Shown: positions 8,785-20,754 of the stretch, piece after piece
Numbering within the stretch: position 1 is the first letter of the stretch
How the letters are laid out: every line of letters begins with the position of its first letter
Assembly: GCA_019915015.1 (NCBI GenBank)
Contig: JAHBBC010000001.1
Location: 2,790,001-2,854,000, forward strand
DNA: 64,000 nt
From: Auriscalpium vulgare
Lineage: Eukaryota; Basidiomycota; Agaricomycetes; Russulales; Auriscalpiaceae
Reading direction: 5' to 3'
The notes under the pieces: generated by a model
Database searches by the model: none
What the model saw: only the letters and a program-made list of their open reading frames with translations
What the model was told of the DNA's origin: nothing
Position numbers and translations under genes: made by a program

Positions 8785-11314
8785 CTACCATTCTTCAATG
8801 TCATCATCCTCCAACCAGCCGCCATGTGTTGCTCCTGAACCACCTTCCCGCTGCCCCGCCACCAACCCGTCCTCCCACTCCGCAGGGGCGTCATCGCACA
8901 CGTCTCGTTCACCTATAGCTTCACCCACACCCTCGACAGTATCCTTCCTGCCAAATACGAGCTCCGAGAACAATCGGTGTTCGCTCGGCGCGCTCGGCGC
9001 GGCCCCCACTCGAAGCGCAGCACCCAGCTCTATGGCGATCGCCGTACGCGTCCATGTCAAAGATGACTCCTAACACAGATCAATTCATGGCATGAACAGC
9101 CCGCAGACGGAAAGACGTACCCTTGCAAGCCACTCCCCGACGTGCTCTACGGCATCGATCGCCGACCGCTCGTGCCGCAGCGCCTCGAAGAACCTAGGTT
9201 TCGTCACACGCTGACCCGTCCTGGGTACTGGCGCTGGCAGCGCGTGCATGGTTGCGAGGGCGTGTAAGTGGAAGGTGTACGGGTTCGTTTCGTACCACTG
9301 TAAAACCATCGCTGGTCAGCATCGGACGATCGGGCTAGATGCATGAGATGCTCGCCTTCTCCCCGCCGCCAGCATCGACGAAGCTCAGTGCATCCATGAC
9401 GCCAGCGCATTCGTCCACCTCGTTGCAGAAGCGCGTATAGTTTTCGTGGATGTATAATCCGAATAGACTTGCGTCAATTGGGGTGGACGCGTAGAGCATC
9501 TGAAATTGGTTGCTGCATCAGGGCGAGTGGCGGTGTGGAACTTGCAGCAAGGAAACATACATCAGCATCTACCCGGCTGGTCTTGCGGCTCTCCGAGCTC
9601 AGCCATGGAGGTAGTGGTGGCTGGTCCTTCAGTCTAGCGTCGAGTACGCGTTCTGCCGCTTTATCCTTGGCAGATGCGGAGGCAGATGGAGGGTCACCTT
9701 TGCCTGGACACGCCCGAGAGTATGAGCAGCGGGGTGTGCGGCCTGCGATCTGAGCTTACGTTTGTTATACAGTACTTTTCCCAGTAGATGGAATAACACA
9801 AGCCCATTCTCGCGCCGTGTTATTGCCTCCAGCGCCGCGCTGTTTGGGATGGGGATGTCATACAATGAGAATGGCTTCCATACAAGCAAGAGTAGGATAG
9901 CTTACGCTTCGCCAAGTCGTTTCTTCCCTTTGCCCCTCACCCACGCAAACTCAAGCGCCATCACCGCGCTTCTAACGTCCCCCGACGCTCCGTCGACTAT
10001 GGCCTGCAACACCCCAGGTGCCATCTTCGCACCCGCCTTCGCCAGCAATCGCGTCAGCGCAGGCGTCATGAGCGTCGGTGCGATCGGATTGAAGCTGCGG
10101 CCCAATCAGCTATCCACCCGTAATTCGACAGATTATGGTCACACCTAATTTCCGTGACAGTTCCCCCAAGCATCCCGTCTGGCACGACGCTGCGGGCGTC
10201 CACGACCTGGTCGCGCCTCGCCCAGCTCCCGCTGCCGCTGCTGCCACCATATGCGAGCCCGATGTCCTCCATAGACCCTTCTCCGCGCACCCCCGCGTCG
10301 CTCACGACGATGACGATGGGGGCGCCCGTGTGCGCACGCACGGCGGCGTGGAAGCGCTCCCGCGTCGGCGGGTGCAGGATGTTTGGGAGGTCCTCGAGCA
10401 GGATGACAGTGGGCGGCGCGGAGGAGGCGGCGAAGACGGACGAGTACGTGCCAGCGCGGGCGAGGAAGGCTTCGAATTTGTCCATCGCGCTCTCATATTC
10501 ATATGTGCCATCTTAAACATAAGATGTGAGCCAGCTTGTAGGTGTATGCATCGCGAGCAGCGACGCACCAGAAGTGTCCTCTGTAGCGGCCGTGTTCCGC
10601 CACTCCAGGACGTTGAAGTTGAGCGTGCGGGACAAAATCCGCAGGGTCGTCGTCTTCGCAGAGCCTGCCGGGCCAGTCAGGACGAGTAGTCGCTACAAAG
10701 GGTCATCAGAGAACGGCGCGTCAAGGCTCTCGGAAATATGCAAGGACGTACGCGATATTTTGCAATCTTGCCCCCACCGAAAGCTTCTTGCAACCACCTG
10801 CGCACGTCTTCAACTTTGCGCTTGTGCACAGCCAGTTCTTCCTGCCAGCTGATTCATGAACCAAGTCCAAGCGTCAAGTGACATGTCTGCTCACTTCGGA
10901 TTGTGGCTCGAATCTGTCCACCCACAAACGGTCGTCTGGATAATAATACTAAGAACATAGGCCAAGAAGAACAAGCAATCTTAGACTCACCGTGGGCATC
11001 CTCGATAGGCGAGGGGTCCTTGGCCTTTCCCTTCCCCTTCACGTCCTTCCTTGGCCCGAGGCTGGAAGCAGTGAGGGTCTTGGCTTTGTGCGCCTGAGTC
11101 CGTGATGGCGCAGGTGATTGGCTCGCGGTCAAATCGAATACTGGCGGTGTCGAGAGCTACTTGTCATGTTGCGCGGATTGAGATAGGGTATCGTGAAGAG
11201 GGTGCTGCGACGCACGGGCTTTGCCAACCGCGGCTTTTTAGAGGGCGGCGGCGCGTCAAGTTTGAGGGTACTCTGCCGAGTCGCAATCTTCGTTCTCGAG
11301 GGTTTGGGGGGCAT
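8785..11314 (-). CDS. RAD17: RAD17/Rad24 checkpoint clamp loader
   Basis: Rad17 replaces the large RFC subunit and loads the 9-1-1 clamp at damaged DNA in the nucleus, starting the checkpoint. The ATG at 11314 opens a basic N-terminus (MPPKPSRTKIATRQ). Splicing a 55-60 base intron gives LSTPPVFDLTASQSP and a Lys-rich stretch. Later exons give WVDRFEPQSE, ELAVHKRKVEDVRRWLQEA and RLLVLTGPAGSAKTTTLRIL, with Walker A as GPAGSAKT, followed by LNFNVLEWRNT. VILLEDLPNILH is the Walker B region, then IVIVVSDAG and RFNPIAPTLMTPALTRLLAK. The C-terminal exons end in an acidic LEDDDIEEW. Order and spacing match the family. In-frame ATGs exist upstream (to 11581), but the chosen one is the first followed by the conserved basic start. 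Confidence 0.9.
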
Positions 11315-11776
11315 AGCGACTTTGATCTTGCTGGTAGACAGGCTCGCTGAGCGCGACTCGAATGCAGTGCGGCGAGCAATTGTTGTACAGCAAGAGACCT
11401 TCTCACAGATAAGAGCAGGTCCAGGAGCCCTTTGGAAGATGTGGGTGAGAGGGGTTGTGGTGGATTCCGCGATGAGAGACGTGCTCGTCGCGTGAAGTTC
11501 GAGCACAGCGGCGGCCAGGCTGGCAGCAGCGCGACGCGACGCGACTTCGGCAACTAGCGCCAGCCACACACTGTGATGCATAATGCTCGAAACAATATGT
11601 TTGAACTACACGTTCAGCAACAGTGTGCGACATCGTGGTGTCAGCGTACGTAGGTCGCGGCCAGGCGACTAAACTATGTAGTAAGTATCACAAAATGATA
11701 TGAACGGACGGGCCAAGACGGCAGAAATTGAAAATGACGAATAAGCAGATACTCAATCTCCCGGAGTAACGACGCA
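11315..11776. other. intergenic
   Basis: It lies between the RAD17 start and the GH71 stop, so it should hold the RAD17 promoter and the GH71 3' UTR. The RAD17 frame stays open upstream to 11581 without conserved sequence. No other feature is seen. Confidence 0.4.
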
Positions 11777-13405
11777 TCAGAAGCCAGGTGAAACCGTCAC
11801 AATCGCATTAAAGTTGTAGGTCTCCGGCTGGCTGCTGTTGAAGGCAAGACCCTCGGGACTGAAGGCGGAGACCAAGGCACCTGCCCTCATGACATTCGCT
11901 GTGATTGAACAAGAGTCCACGAGGGGAAGCTTGATTTTTGACGCGCCTCCTTGCAATGAGAATGTGGCGGTCGATCTCCCGCAGGTAAGCGTCACATTCG
12001 CAGGGCTCTTCAGAAACGCGACAGCCCAGGCGTAGTCTTTAGTCTGCGATGCTTGGTCAGTGACAACAAATAACAAGCTAGAAAGAGCAAGTACCCATTG
12101 CCAATTATCAGGTTGGCCAACGTTGTCCGCGGATGCCGTAGCATTCGCAGGAGCCAGCCTGGCCCACATGAAGATCTGGTCTTGCCCGATGGTAGGGTAA
12201 ATCCCGGTCTTGAAGGCTTGGATGTAATAGGACATCATGTCGAGCCACCCTACGAGAGCAATTGTCAGCGCCAGAAGTGAGTTCTCTGGGGATGCTAACA
12301 CGGTGCGCACCCTGATGGTCGAATCCGTTCGTCCATGCCTCGCTCATCGGCTGCGCTCCTTCAATAGGCCCAACGTAGTGCGACTCGCCGAAGTCGTTCC
12401 ACGAGATGATCTCCACCATGTCAATCTGATCGCGGTGCGCAACTATCAGCTCCCATCGCATGGCGAGCAGCCAGTCGTCGCCTCGGTATATCCAATTCTT
12501 GTTGTAGGTATCTGGACCGTAGTGCTACAGCCAGCAAGGTTAGCCCGGCAGATATGGCAGCCAAAAAAAGGATGCCTACCGTGAAGAACCAAGGCGACGC
12601 CGCTGCGACGTATGACTTTCCGCTAGGCATCTGCGAGATCCACCAAGCATCTGAATCCCAAGTGACGTTCTGATCGCCTGATGGCCAGCCCGAATTCCAC
12701 TATGAAGTGTCAGCATTTCCTGAATGGGGAGGCGGGACATCACTGACATTGAAAGCACCGTCCACGACTCCCCATTGACTCCAAGAAGCGATCTCCCCGA
12801 AGAACACGGGGACGAACCACACGTTCAACCCGTCTACGACCTTCTCCCATCCAGCGCTACCAAAGCCGCACCCGTCGCCCTCGAACGTGCTCAGGACGAC
12901 GCGGCCGTTATTGCGTAGTTGCGCAGGGTGCCCGGCGTACCGCTGCACGAGTTTGGCGAGGGTGGTAGCGTCGTTGTCGTCGGCGCATGACAGCGACGTC
13001 ATGTCGAGCGAGAGGAACATGCCGAAAGACGGGGTATCGGTGGAGTTGTCGACGGTGGTCAGCGCTGCGGCGTAGGCGTCGTCCATGCGATCAGATTCCC
13101 AGACTTCGTTGCCCACGTTCAAGGCAAAGGCATCGACGCCACGGGACCCAGCGAGGTTGATGTCTGGCACGGTAAAGTGTCAGAACTCACCGCTATGAGC
13201 GACGCATCGGCCACTGACCTGAAACCCAGTTGTCGTAGCTATACGGGTAGGCATTGCCGACTATGAAATGGGCAGCGACCACCTTCAAGGCGGCCGACTC
13301 ATCGCGCGCTTCTAGCTGTGAGCCGAGCGCAGGCACGACGGGTGAGCCCAATGCTGAAAGCGAAAATCTCAGAAGGTAGAGGGAAAAGACCAGGGACGCT
13401 TGCAT
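11777..13405 (-). CDS. secreted GH71 alpha-1,3-glucanase (mutanase)
   Basis: The enzyme cleaves alpha-1,3-glucan, a component of the fungal cell wall. The protein begins with a signal peptide (MQASLVFSLYLLRFSLSALG). The GH71 motifs follow through several exons: VVAAHFIVGNAYPYSYDNW, DINLAGSRGVDAFALNVG, FGMFLSLDMTSLSC, GRVVLSTFEGDGCGFGS, VWFVPVFFGEIASWSQWG, WNSGWPSGDQNVTWDSDA, SGKSYVAAASPWFFTHYGPD, MVEIISWNDFGESHYVGP and FDHQGWLDMMSYYIQAF. The Asp and Glu residues of DxDG-like and WNDFGES motifs belong to the active-site cleft of the family. The C-terminal part is a beta-rich segment ending YNFNAIVTVSPGF without an obvious CBM24. It may serve wall remodelling, spore release or mycoparasitism; context does not decide which. 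Confidence 0.92.
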
Positions 13406-13457
13406 CGCTGGAAGGATATGCCGAATAATGAGGGCTGCCTCTGATGTCGATGAGGCA

Positions 13458-13464
13458 TCTTATA
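13458..13464 (-). promoter_or_regulatory. TATA box of GH71 gene
   Basis: The minus strand reads TATAAGA about 55 bases upstream of the ATG at 13405. Confidence 0.45.
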
Positions 13465-13794
13465 CGAATCGCCCGTGGAGTAAGGGGGAAATCTGGATCC
13501 AAACTGTCAGCCCGTTCTGCGAGGGTGGCAGGAGCACACGTACCGCAACCCTCGAATTACGACGGGGATCTTCTCAAAAATGGTAAATGCAGTCACCATT
13601 GAAATTGAGGCCCTCCATGATCCACCAAACCATCACTATAGCTACGTGCCTCACCTCGTGCCCAGAAGTCGTTCTTGCGAATGGAAGGGATGTAAATGGC
13701 AATGCATTGGCCACAGACAACTAAGATGTGGGTAAAGTAGAATTTTCAAGAAGGACGCAAAGCGAACAAAGCACTCAATAAGGAAAACCATAGT
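13465..13794. other. intergenic
   Basis: Upstream region of the GH71 gene and 3' flank of UBA2. No gene, repeat or RNA was seen. Confidence 0.4.
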
Positions 13795-16360
13795 TTAATC
13801 GATCTCTATCACGTCGTCCTCCATCTTCTCGTTCAGCGCGTCGAGCAGAACAAGCCCGTCGGCCTCGAGACGACGCTTCTTGCTCGGTGAATATTGCAGG
13901 TTGTCGCCGAAGTCCGCTTTGCGGGCGCGTTTTGACGGTTGCTCACTGATAATGTCGTTATCTTGTGGCGCAGGCCGTTTCAGAGATGCGGAGGGTGGTG
14001 GTGTGGAAGGTCGTGGAGGTATGGGTTTCACCTTCTTTGCTGGTTGGGGGAGTGGTGAGGGTAAGACGAGGGCGGGGCCATCCACAGGATGATTCGGTCT
14101 GTGGATATAGTTTTGAGGGGCTATGTAGCGACGATGAACAAGAGCACCACTCACGATAGCGCTCCAATAGCGACAGTGATGGTTTCGAGATCTCCGTCCT
14201 CGTCCACTATGCTCAGGAACTTGCCTCGCGTGACACTCAAGCTTTCGAGGGTCCTTCCGAGATTGTCGTCGAAGTCTGGATCACTGAGCATCCGCTTGTC
14301 TTCAAACGTGCTGACATCCCTTCTTTCCCCGTCGCCATCTTGCCCCAAGATACCATCGATAACCTCCGCAAGAGATACTCGTGCAGGGTCGCATAAGACT
14401 TCGGCGTACGCATCTCTGCATACCCCGCAGGCAGGGTTCGGATTCGACAGTGTGATGGTGCTGAGTGGGACCGCGGGCTTGAACTGAAGATGCACGTTGC
14501 GCAGGTCATCATATGATTTGCGGAGGAGGTGGAGGGCCTGGAGCACGATGAGGCCAGAGATGATCGCATTTGTGGTGGCGATAGCGGGAATGATATTACC
14601 AGCCATCTCTGTAAACGAGATTTCTAATGCAGGTCTGTTTTGCATAAAAATACCAAAGCAGCGTACCTTTCACCTCCCAGCGGCTCTTGCCTGAAATGCC
14701 GTAAGCTGCGGATCGAAGGTTCGCAGCTGCAGTTACGAAGTCGAGAGTGTCGTCGTCGTCTTTATCAAACGAGATAGTCTCCTCTCCTTTTGCAAGACGC
14801 TCTGCCAAGCGCTCCGTGCTGCCCATAGAATCAACAGGAAGTTGACAGCCTAACTAAACACTTTGACCCACCTGGAAACGAAAATTTCCCAACTGTCCCT
14901 TAATGAGAGGGCCCGTTGGTCCTTCAGGCCCTTTCCATCCGGACCGCCGGTCGCGCCAACTCCGTTGGTTTGCACTGGGTGCATGTCACCGGCCGTGATC
15001 CCGTTCGACGCGTTTGATCCTTTGGCAGTGACACTGGCACTGCTTGAAACTTGACCTCGCAGCATGAAAGTGTCGTCACGTATCGCATCAAAATCCAGAG
15101 GTATGGGCTTGTCGCGGAAACGCCACATGTCCTCCATAGACAGCAGGTTCAAGATGTCGGAATAGAAGACCTGTTCAGGTCGTTGCGTGAGGGAGCCTGA
15201 GCAATAAATTTTGGAGTGCGTACCTTCTGGAAAGCCAACTTGGCAGCGGCCCCAGCGCCTTGCGATGACCGGAGGGCGGCGCGAACGTTTTTGAAGGCTT
15301 GAGCTTCCTTCTTGAGAGTTGCAATCTCTTGTGCTGGATTTGGGATCAGCAATGCTATGATCACGGAAAAGGGGCGACCAACACACCGTCTTCTCCCTGC
15401 TTCAAGGCTTCGTCTAACTCGCCCGTGGAGTTTTCATCCTCACCAAATAGCTGCCTGTAAGTGACGAGTTGCTCCCCGTCAGCTGACAGTCACGGGATTC
15501 TGAAAGCGCGGAATCTGAAGACTGACGACATGAGGTAGCTCTTTGCCCACACAATACAATGAATGGGTTGAGATGGTGTCGACCGAATGGTGCAGACTGG
15601 GAAAGTCTTCGGTGTTGGTTTCGGGACACAGTCGAAACACTCCGTCCGGTTCTAGGATCATCGTAGTAGCGTGACAAGCGTCACATCGTGAATATTACTG
15701 ACCTTGATGATTGGCTGCACTTGGCCTAGATATCCAGCAGTTCCCGATTCAACCAGAGGTACTCCAACGACCATACACATTTTGTTGACATGCCGTCTTG
15801 CCTCTGTCATGTTCTTGGTCATTTTCTACGTCCTCAATTAACGTCGCATGACGCACCAAGGTTATCCAGCGCATTGAGAACAATGTCAAATTGTTTAAAC
15901 CACGTCGAATCAAACTGCGGGTCCTTGATGTTGCCGTGAATTGGATAGATGTGCACGTGCGGATTGAAGGCGGCCGCAGTGCGCGCTGCGACCTCCAGAA
16001 CAACACTCAGCAACGAAACCAGATGCAGAAGCACAGAAATGCGTACCAGTGCCTTACTCTGCTTGACGTCCTTCTTCTTGAACAAGAATTGACGATTTAG
16101 GTTGGATAAATCAATCGTGTCCAAGTCGAGAAGCGTAATCTTTCCGAAGCCGGCCAAAACAATATTCTTGACTGATAAGCGGCAGAGCACAATGTTAAGT
16201 GTGTGCCAAAGGGCTGAGTTATTGCGCACGCACGCAGCTCGCATCCTATGCCACCAGCACCAACGAGAAGGACCTTCGTCTCTGGAAGCCGGTCATGGAG
16301 CGCTGGACCCAGGATCGCTCGCGCGTGCGCATTCCGTGAGCCCACAGAACTCGCAGCCAT
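13795..16360 (-). CDS. UBA2: SUMO-activating enzyme E1 catalytic subunit
   Basis: With AOS1 this nuclear subunit adenylates SUMO and passes it to UBC9. The ATG at 16360 gives [20 protein letters not shown]; the frame is open just upstream but has no ATG. The adenylation domain shows [47 protein letters not shown] and [10 protein letters not shown]. The catalytic-Cys segment is [20 protein letters not shown], matching the family's [18 protein letters not shown], and the zinc-binding CxxC pairs are visible ([18 protein letters not shown]). The ubiquitin-fold part includes [14 protein letters not shown] and [13 protein letters not shown]. The tail carries basic nuclear-localisation stretches ([16 protein letters not shown]) and ends DDVIEID, which resembles a SUMO-interacting motif. 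About ten short introns break the gene. Confidence 0.95.
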
Positions 16361-16664
16361 GTCGGTCAAGCGGAGACAAAAGAGGAAAGAAGGGAAATGA
16401 GGGTGAGGTCAGCGAGGTCAGCGCTGCAACTCGACGGTCGCGCGGTCACCCAGCGCGTTTGTCACACAAGATGCGTCGGGTCACGCGACGTCACTCGGTC
16501 AACAGAATATTGATACAGGTTCCAGAAGAAAGCAAAAAGTAATGCTACATGTCTCGCGCAATACAATCGTAAGAGAAGAAGTGGATAAAATATGCAGGAT
16601 ACAAAAAAAATGTGGGTAGTAATACGATTAGGCGAATGCAAGTTGTTAAAGTCGAGTTGCAAGG

Positions 16665-17641
16665 TCAGAAGAAGATATTCTCGGAAAAGCTTGGCTCCCC
16701 ATTTGAGAACGGATAGTAGTCGGCAAACGAAGGGAATGCGCCAGGGTTCATGTGGTCGAAATCATTGATGTATGGCCGCTGGGGTTGTACCGCAGGGTGC
16801 GCCATGTAGTTATTGTTCATGTAGGTCTGGTGAACGTAGCCAGAAAACGGGTCGTGATGAAATACGCCGGCGTGAGAAGTGTCGACACCCATTATTGAGG
16901 GGAGTCGGCCGGATGTGTGAGCATCGGTGAACGATGGGTACTCGTGGTCGGCCGACGCGGCCATGATCGATAGGTCATAGGTGGAGGGATTGACTGAAGC
17001 ATAACTGCTATGAGGACGTGCAGCCGAGGACGATTCCAGGGACGACTCTCGCGAGGAGAGGGCCGGGGAGGTGAAAGGCTCAGACTTGACAGGAGATACG
17101 GCGTGTGGTTGCAATTGGGCGCGCTTGATGATGGAGGCCTTGGTATCCTTTGCCGCCATCCGCTTCGTCTGGTAGCCATGTTCCTTTTTTTTATGGCGCA
17201 GAACACAACCAGGCTCGTAGTTCTCGTATTTGCAATCGTTGTAAGGGCAACGTATCTTTTCCCCCAGGCTGGAGACAACAATTATTAATAACCGTAATCT
17301 GTCTGTTTGGTGCGATGCTCACTGTTTTCTGATGTGCGTGTTGAGGTTCGATTTCTGCAAAGCCCGATACGTACAACCCTCGCTTGCATATGGGCATGGG
17401 TGCAAACTGCGTGGCGTCAGACGACCACAAACAACTTGGTTTGTTGCAAATTGAACGTACTGGAGCTCGGGATCATGTATTCGCATGTGGCGTGGCATAT
17501 CGCCGGAGTTGGCGAGGATGATATGACAGAGCTTGCACTCGACTTTGAAAGTCTGCTTCTGTTTCTGTAGAAAAGTGTTCAGCAGAGGCGCCGACCGAAG
17601 AAATTCCAACGTACTGTGCCGGGTGATCTTGTGGCAGGCAT
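16665..17641 (-). CDS. C2H2 zinc-finger protein, probable transcription factor
   Basis: I place the start at 17641, where MPATRSPGT splices (intron GTACGT..CTACAG) onto KQKQTFKVECKLCHIILANS. Three fingers follow: CKLC..HMRIH, then CPYASEGC with a His pair in SNLNTHIRKQ, then CPYNDCKYENYEPGC with RHKKKEHG. The larger finger spacing and CPYxxC form resemble basidiomycete regulators. The remaining ~165 residues are Ser/Pro/Tyr-rich with no domain and end SFSENIFF; this could be an activation region. An alternative upstream ATG at 17799 opens another frame that does not join well. A strong TATA lies ~90 bases upstream. The DNA target is unknown. Confidence 0.82.
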
Positions 17642-17729
17642 GATGAAGAAGCCGGGGTTAAGCGTGTGTGATGGTGGAAGGCGAGGTGGGGGCAATGAGA
17701 AGATGAAAGACGAGTGCGTTCGACCGGCC

Positions 17730-17737
17730 TTTTATAG
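17730..17737 (-). promoter_or_regulatory. TATA box of C2H2 gene
   Basis: The minus strand reads CTATAAAAGG, close to the consensus, about 90 bases upstream of the proposed ATG at 17641. This supports the downstream start over the ATG at 17799. Confidence 0.6.
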
Positions 17738-18725
17738 GACGTTGGACCATCGCGGACAACCAAAGTGCTAAGTCCATAATCGGTGGTTTGCCAACTCATA
17801 GTACCGCCGCCTTGGCCAGCGCATTGTAGGGGGGCCTGAGCTCAGCTCAAAGCGCAAGAACGGAGCTGTGCTCGCCCATATGGGCGCTTAGCGATGTAGC
17901 CACTGGCCACCCGACCTTGGCGCGCAGTCAAAGCGTTCCCTGCCAGCCACCAATGAGACGCCCATTAAGCGAGAGAGCAGTAGCAGGGATGGGCTACCCC
18001 TGCAAGGTCCTCGTTTCTGGCGGCTGGAAGGCGACAGGGCACTGTCCCGTTGGGAGAGACAGATATCGGACCTGCGCCGACAATTGCGGCGGTCAAGGAG
18101 AAAAGCTTGAAATGTCTCACTTTATGTTTCCGCCTCCAACTTGGTTGGTTGCGACCGCAAGGCACCGAGAACAAAGGAACCGGCGGGGCCCGAACATGCT
18201 GGTTCGGAGGCCACACATCGCTCTCGAGATATTCCATATATTATTGGCCGCATGATCGCGTTAGCGGTTGGTACCCCAAAAAGGATATAGAATACGCGCC
18301 ATAGACGAAGGAAATGTTTTGTCCAGGGAAAAAATTCGGGGGCATTGTTGTTGGATCCGGTGCGGTAGTACCTGAGCGAACACATGGACCCACAGTTGCA
18401 CACAGCACCGAGACGGCGCGCTGACGGGCCCGACAGCGAATTTGATATCACAATAACTCCGTCAGATCTGGAACAGGCCACACACGGAAACACGCACCAG
18501 GGAATCTTCCATTTACTAGGAACGCATGTAACCCTCTTGGATGACCCACCTCGAAAGGAGTGCATCAGGGACTCATGGTGTTTACCAACGTGCAGACATA
18601 TTTGAGTACGACGTCAAAACGGACGGCACGCACGGCCCCGGCTGTATTCATAGGAAGAGCAACATTACAACACGCACACGAGGACATCGTGCGCTCCAAA
18701 GCAGCGCCTCCCCAACGCCCTTGTG
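17738..18725. other. intergenic, no gene seen
   Basis: About 1 kb between the promoter of the zinc-finger gene and the stop of the VHS-GAT gene. Open frames at 17917-18255 and 18122-18565 lack codon bias, introns or motifs. The length suggests an extended upstream regulatory region for the zinc-finger gene. Confidence 0.4.
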
Positions 18726-20440
18726 TCAGAAGAGTCCTGCCAAGTCAGCAAACGGATCCTTCCCTTGCGCCTGCGCCGGCCCTTGCTGCCCTACACTGCC
18801 CTGCTCCTGCCGCGGTGGGTGTTGTGATTGCGGCTGCAATGGCTGCTGCCACGGCTGCGTGGCTGCCGCATTGTGCGTCTGCGGTGCCATTGAACCGAAA
18901 GCGCCGCCGCTGCTTTGCGCAAGGCCGGGAGAGCCCCATCGCCCCACGCCACTGGACCCTGACGGTTGCGGTGTGCCGGGCAACATGATTTGGCCGAGGG
19001 GCGACGTAGACTGTCGGGACTGAGAAGCCACAGAACCTGGCGGGGAAGATGTAAATTGTGGAGAGATCGCAGAGATCTGCTGCAAAGTGGGCTGTGTTGA
19101 CGCGGGCGTCGGCTCGTCGAAGCCGGCGGGGATGGGAGGAGGGCCCGAAGGCGCCGCTGTACTTGATGATGGCCCAAACAAGCTGAACAAGTCGTCGGCT
19201 GGCGTCGTGATGGGAGCAGCGCCGCCAGGTCCTGACGGCGGAGGAGCCTCATCAAAGTCGATGAGCGATAGGTCCTTCTTCCCTGGTCCCAGCTCCGCAG
19301 GGATAGGGTTCGCGGCCGCCACGAAGTCTCCCCTCTTGTAAGCCTCGTACCGCCCAATGACGGTGTTGATCTGATCGTTAATTTGCAGGTAGGTGTCTGG
19401 CACGGGTTCAGAACACGCGCAATTGCCATACAGAGGCTTACACACCAAGAGACTCTGAATCTTCTGACTCCGCATCTGAAATCCACTTCTGTATTTTAGG
19501 ACGCGAGTTTAGCAGTATAGATGCTACTTGCTGGGGAAAGAGGTCAGCGTCGGTCAAAGGGTTGCCCGCAATTCACGCACATCGTAGACATCGCCCTTCG
19601 CAAACTGCTCCCCACGGTCCGTATCCACATTATCCAAGATTTCGTTCAGCAAAATAACCTTCTGCTCTAGCTTGTGCAGCTCTGTCAGAGCCTGCGTGCG
19701 GTAGTCGGGCTTTGCGTCTGGGTTCGCGCCGGCCAGTGACTTCATGAGCTCCTGCGCAGCAGCAAGATCTCGTGGTGTGCCGCGTCGGATGAGCTCTTGT
19801 AGCTTCGCTGACTGGGCTTCGCGGTCCTCCGACTCTAGCTCCTCTGCCGACTTCAAGTTCGCGGTGGCCGTGGTGGTGGTAGCGGCGCCGGTACGGGGCA
19901 GATCACGGAACCGATAGCCCTTGAAGGAGAGGAGACGGTGCATGTCTCTGATGTTCCCGAGATCGTCCTTCCATCTCGAGTCCGTGCATATGCCCTCCTT
20001 CCAGTTCTGGATGAGTTCGAGGATACGCGACATGACGGGGCCAGGGAAGGGCGGCGGGCGCTCCGGGAAGCGTCGTACGAGCTCATTGAGGAACTCTTTC
20101 GTGGCGATCTGGAGGTGAAAGGGGTATCCACAGCTCTGGACTACGGTATCGAGCAACCCTATGGCCAGCAAGGCGACGTGTGGATTTCGATGATTGACTG
20201 CGCGGACGATGAGCATGGCAGCCTCCCGAGGTCTGCCGCGAGAGATACCTTAGCATGACCAGAGTACAAAGGTAAGTCCACATACGTGTTGGCCTTCTTT
20301 TGGTTGATGTACTCCGCGACCTCGAGATGAAGAGCATAATTGCTGTCCGGGAGAGTGGCACTTGTAGCCCGCGAGATCAGGATTTCGAGGGGAGATGCTC
20401 GAACCCAATTGGCCGGGGTGTTATTCCACATAGCGGCCAT
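18726..20440 (-). CDS. VHS-GAT domain trafficking adaptor (GGA/TOM1-like)
   Basis: These adaptors bind Arf or ubiquitin and clathrin at the trans-Golgi and endosomes and sort cargo toward the vacuole. The VHS domain opens with WVRASPLEILISRATS and contains HLEVAEYINQKKAN, AAMLIVRAVNHRNPHVALLA, LDTVVQSCGYPFHLQIATKE and FNELVRRFPE-like sequence. The GAT region runs from ELESEDREAQSAKLQELIRR through LHKLEQKVILLNEILDNVD, with TYLQINDQINTVIGRYEAYK as its last helices. The C-terminus is Pro/Ser/Gln-rich and disordered. It holds LIDFDE, a clathrin-box-type motif, DDLFSLFG, and ends DPFADLAGLF. No C-terminal GAE (adaptin-ear) fold is evident, so the architecture is closer to TOM1-like proteins than to yeast Gga1/2. 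Confidence 0.87.
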
Positions 20441-20754
20441 GATGAGAGTATAGTGGAGAGAGGAATAAGGATAAAGAAAGGGATTCAAGGAGCGGGTTCT
20501 GGGATGGCGCCCAGCAAGGGTGGGAAGGGCGTTCGTGCTCGGCTCAAATCGTACTCTCAAGACGCGTCAACAGCCCGCTCGACCGATGTTCATGAATACT
20601 CAGGCATCAACATTGGACAAACAGATCAATCCGTAGGTATCTCAAGACATGTGTAGTTGAATACACGCTATGCGTACATATGTACATCAAATCGTATGGA
20701 CTCTGACTCTGACTCTGGCAGACTATAGCGATGCGGCAATGCCACGTGAAGCAG
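20441..20754. other. intergenic
   Basis: Short region between the start of the VHS-GAT gene and the stop of the dehydrogenase gene. Nothing recognisable apart from a simple TCTGAC repeat near 20699-20718. Confidence 0.4.

Noticed and set aside
17473..17799. Upstream ATG and frame (MSWQTTDYG) for the zinc-finger gene
   Set aside because: It lies upstream of the strong TATA box and does not join in frame to the fingers; the ATG at 17641 does.
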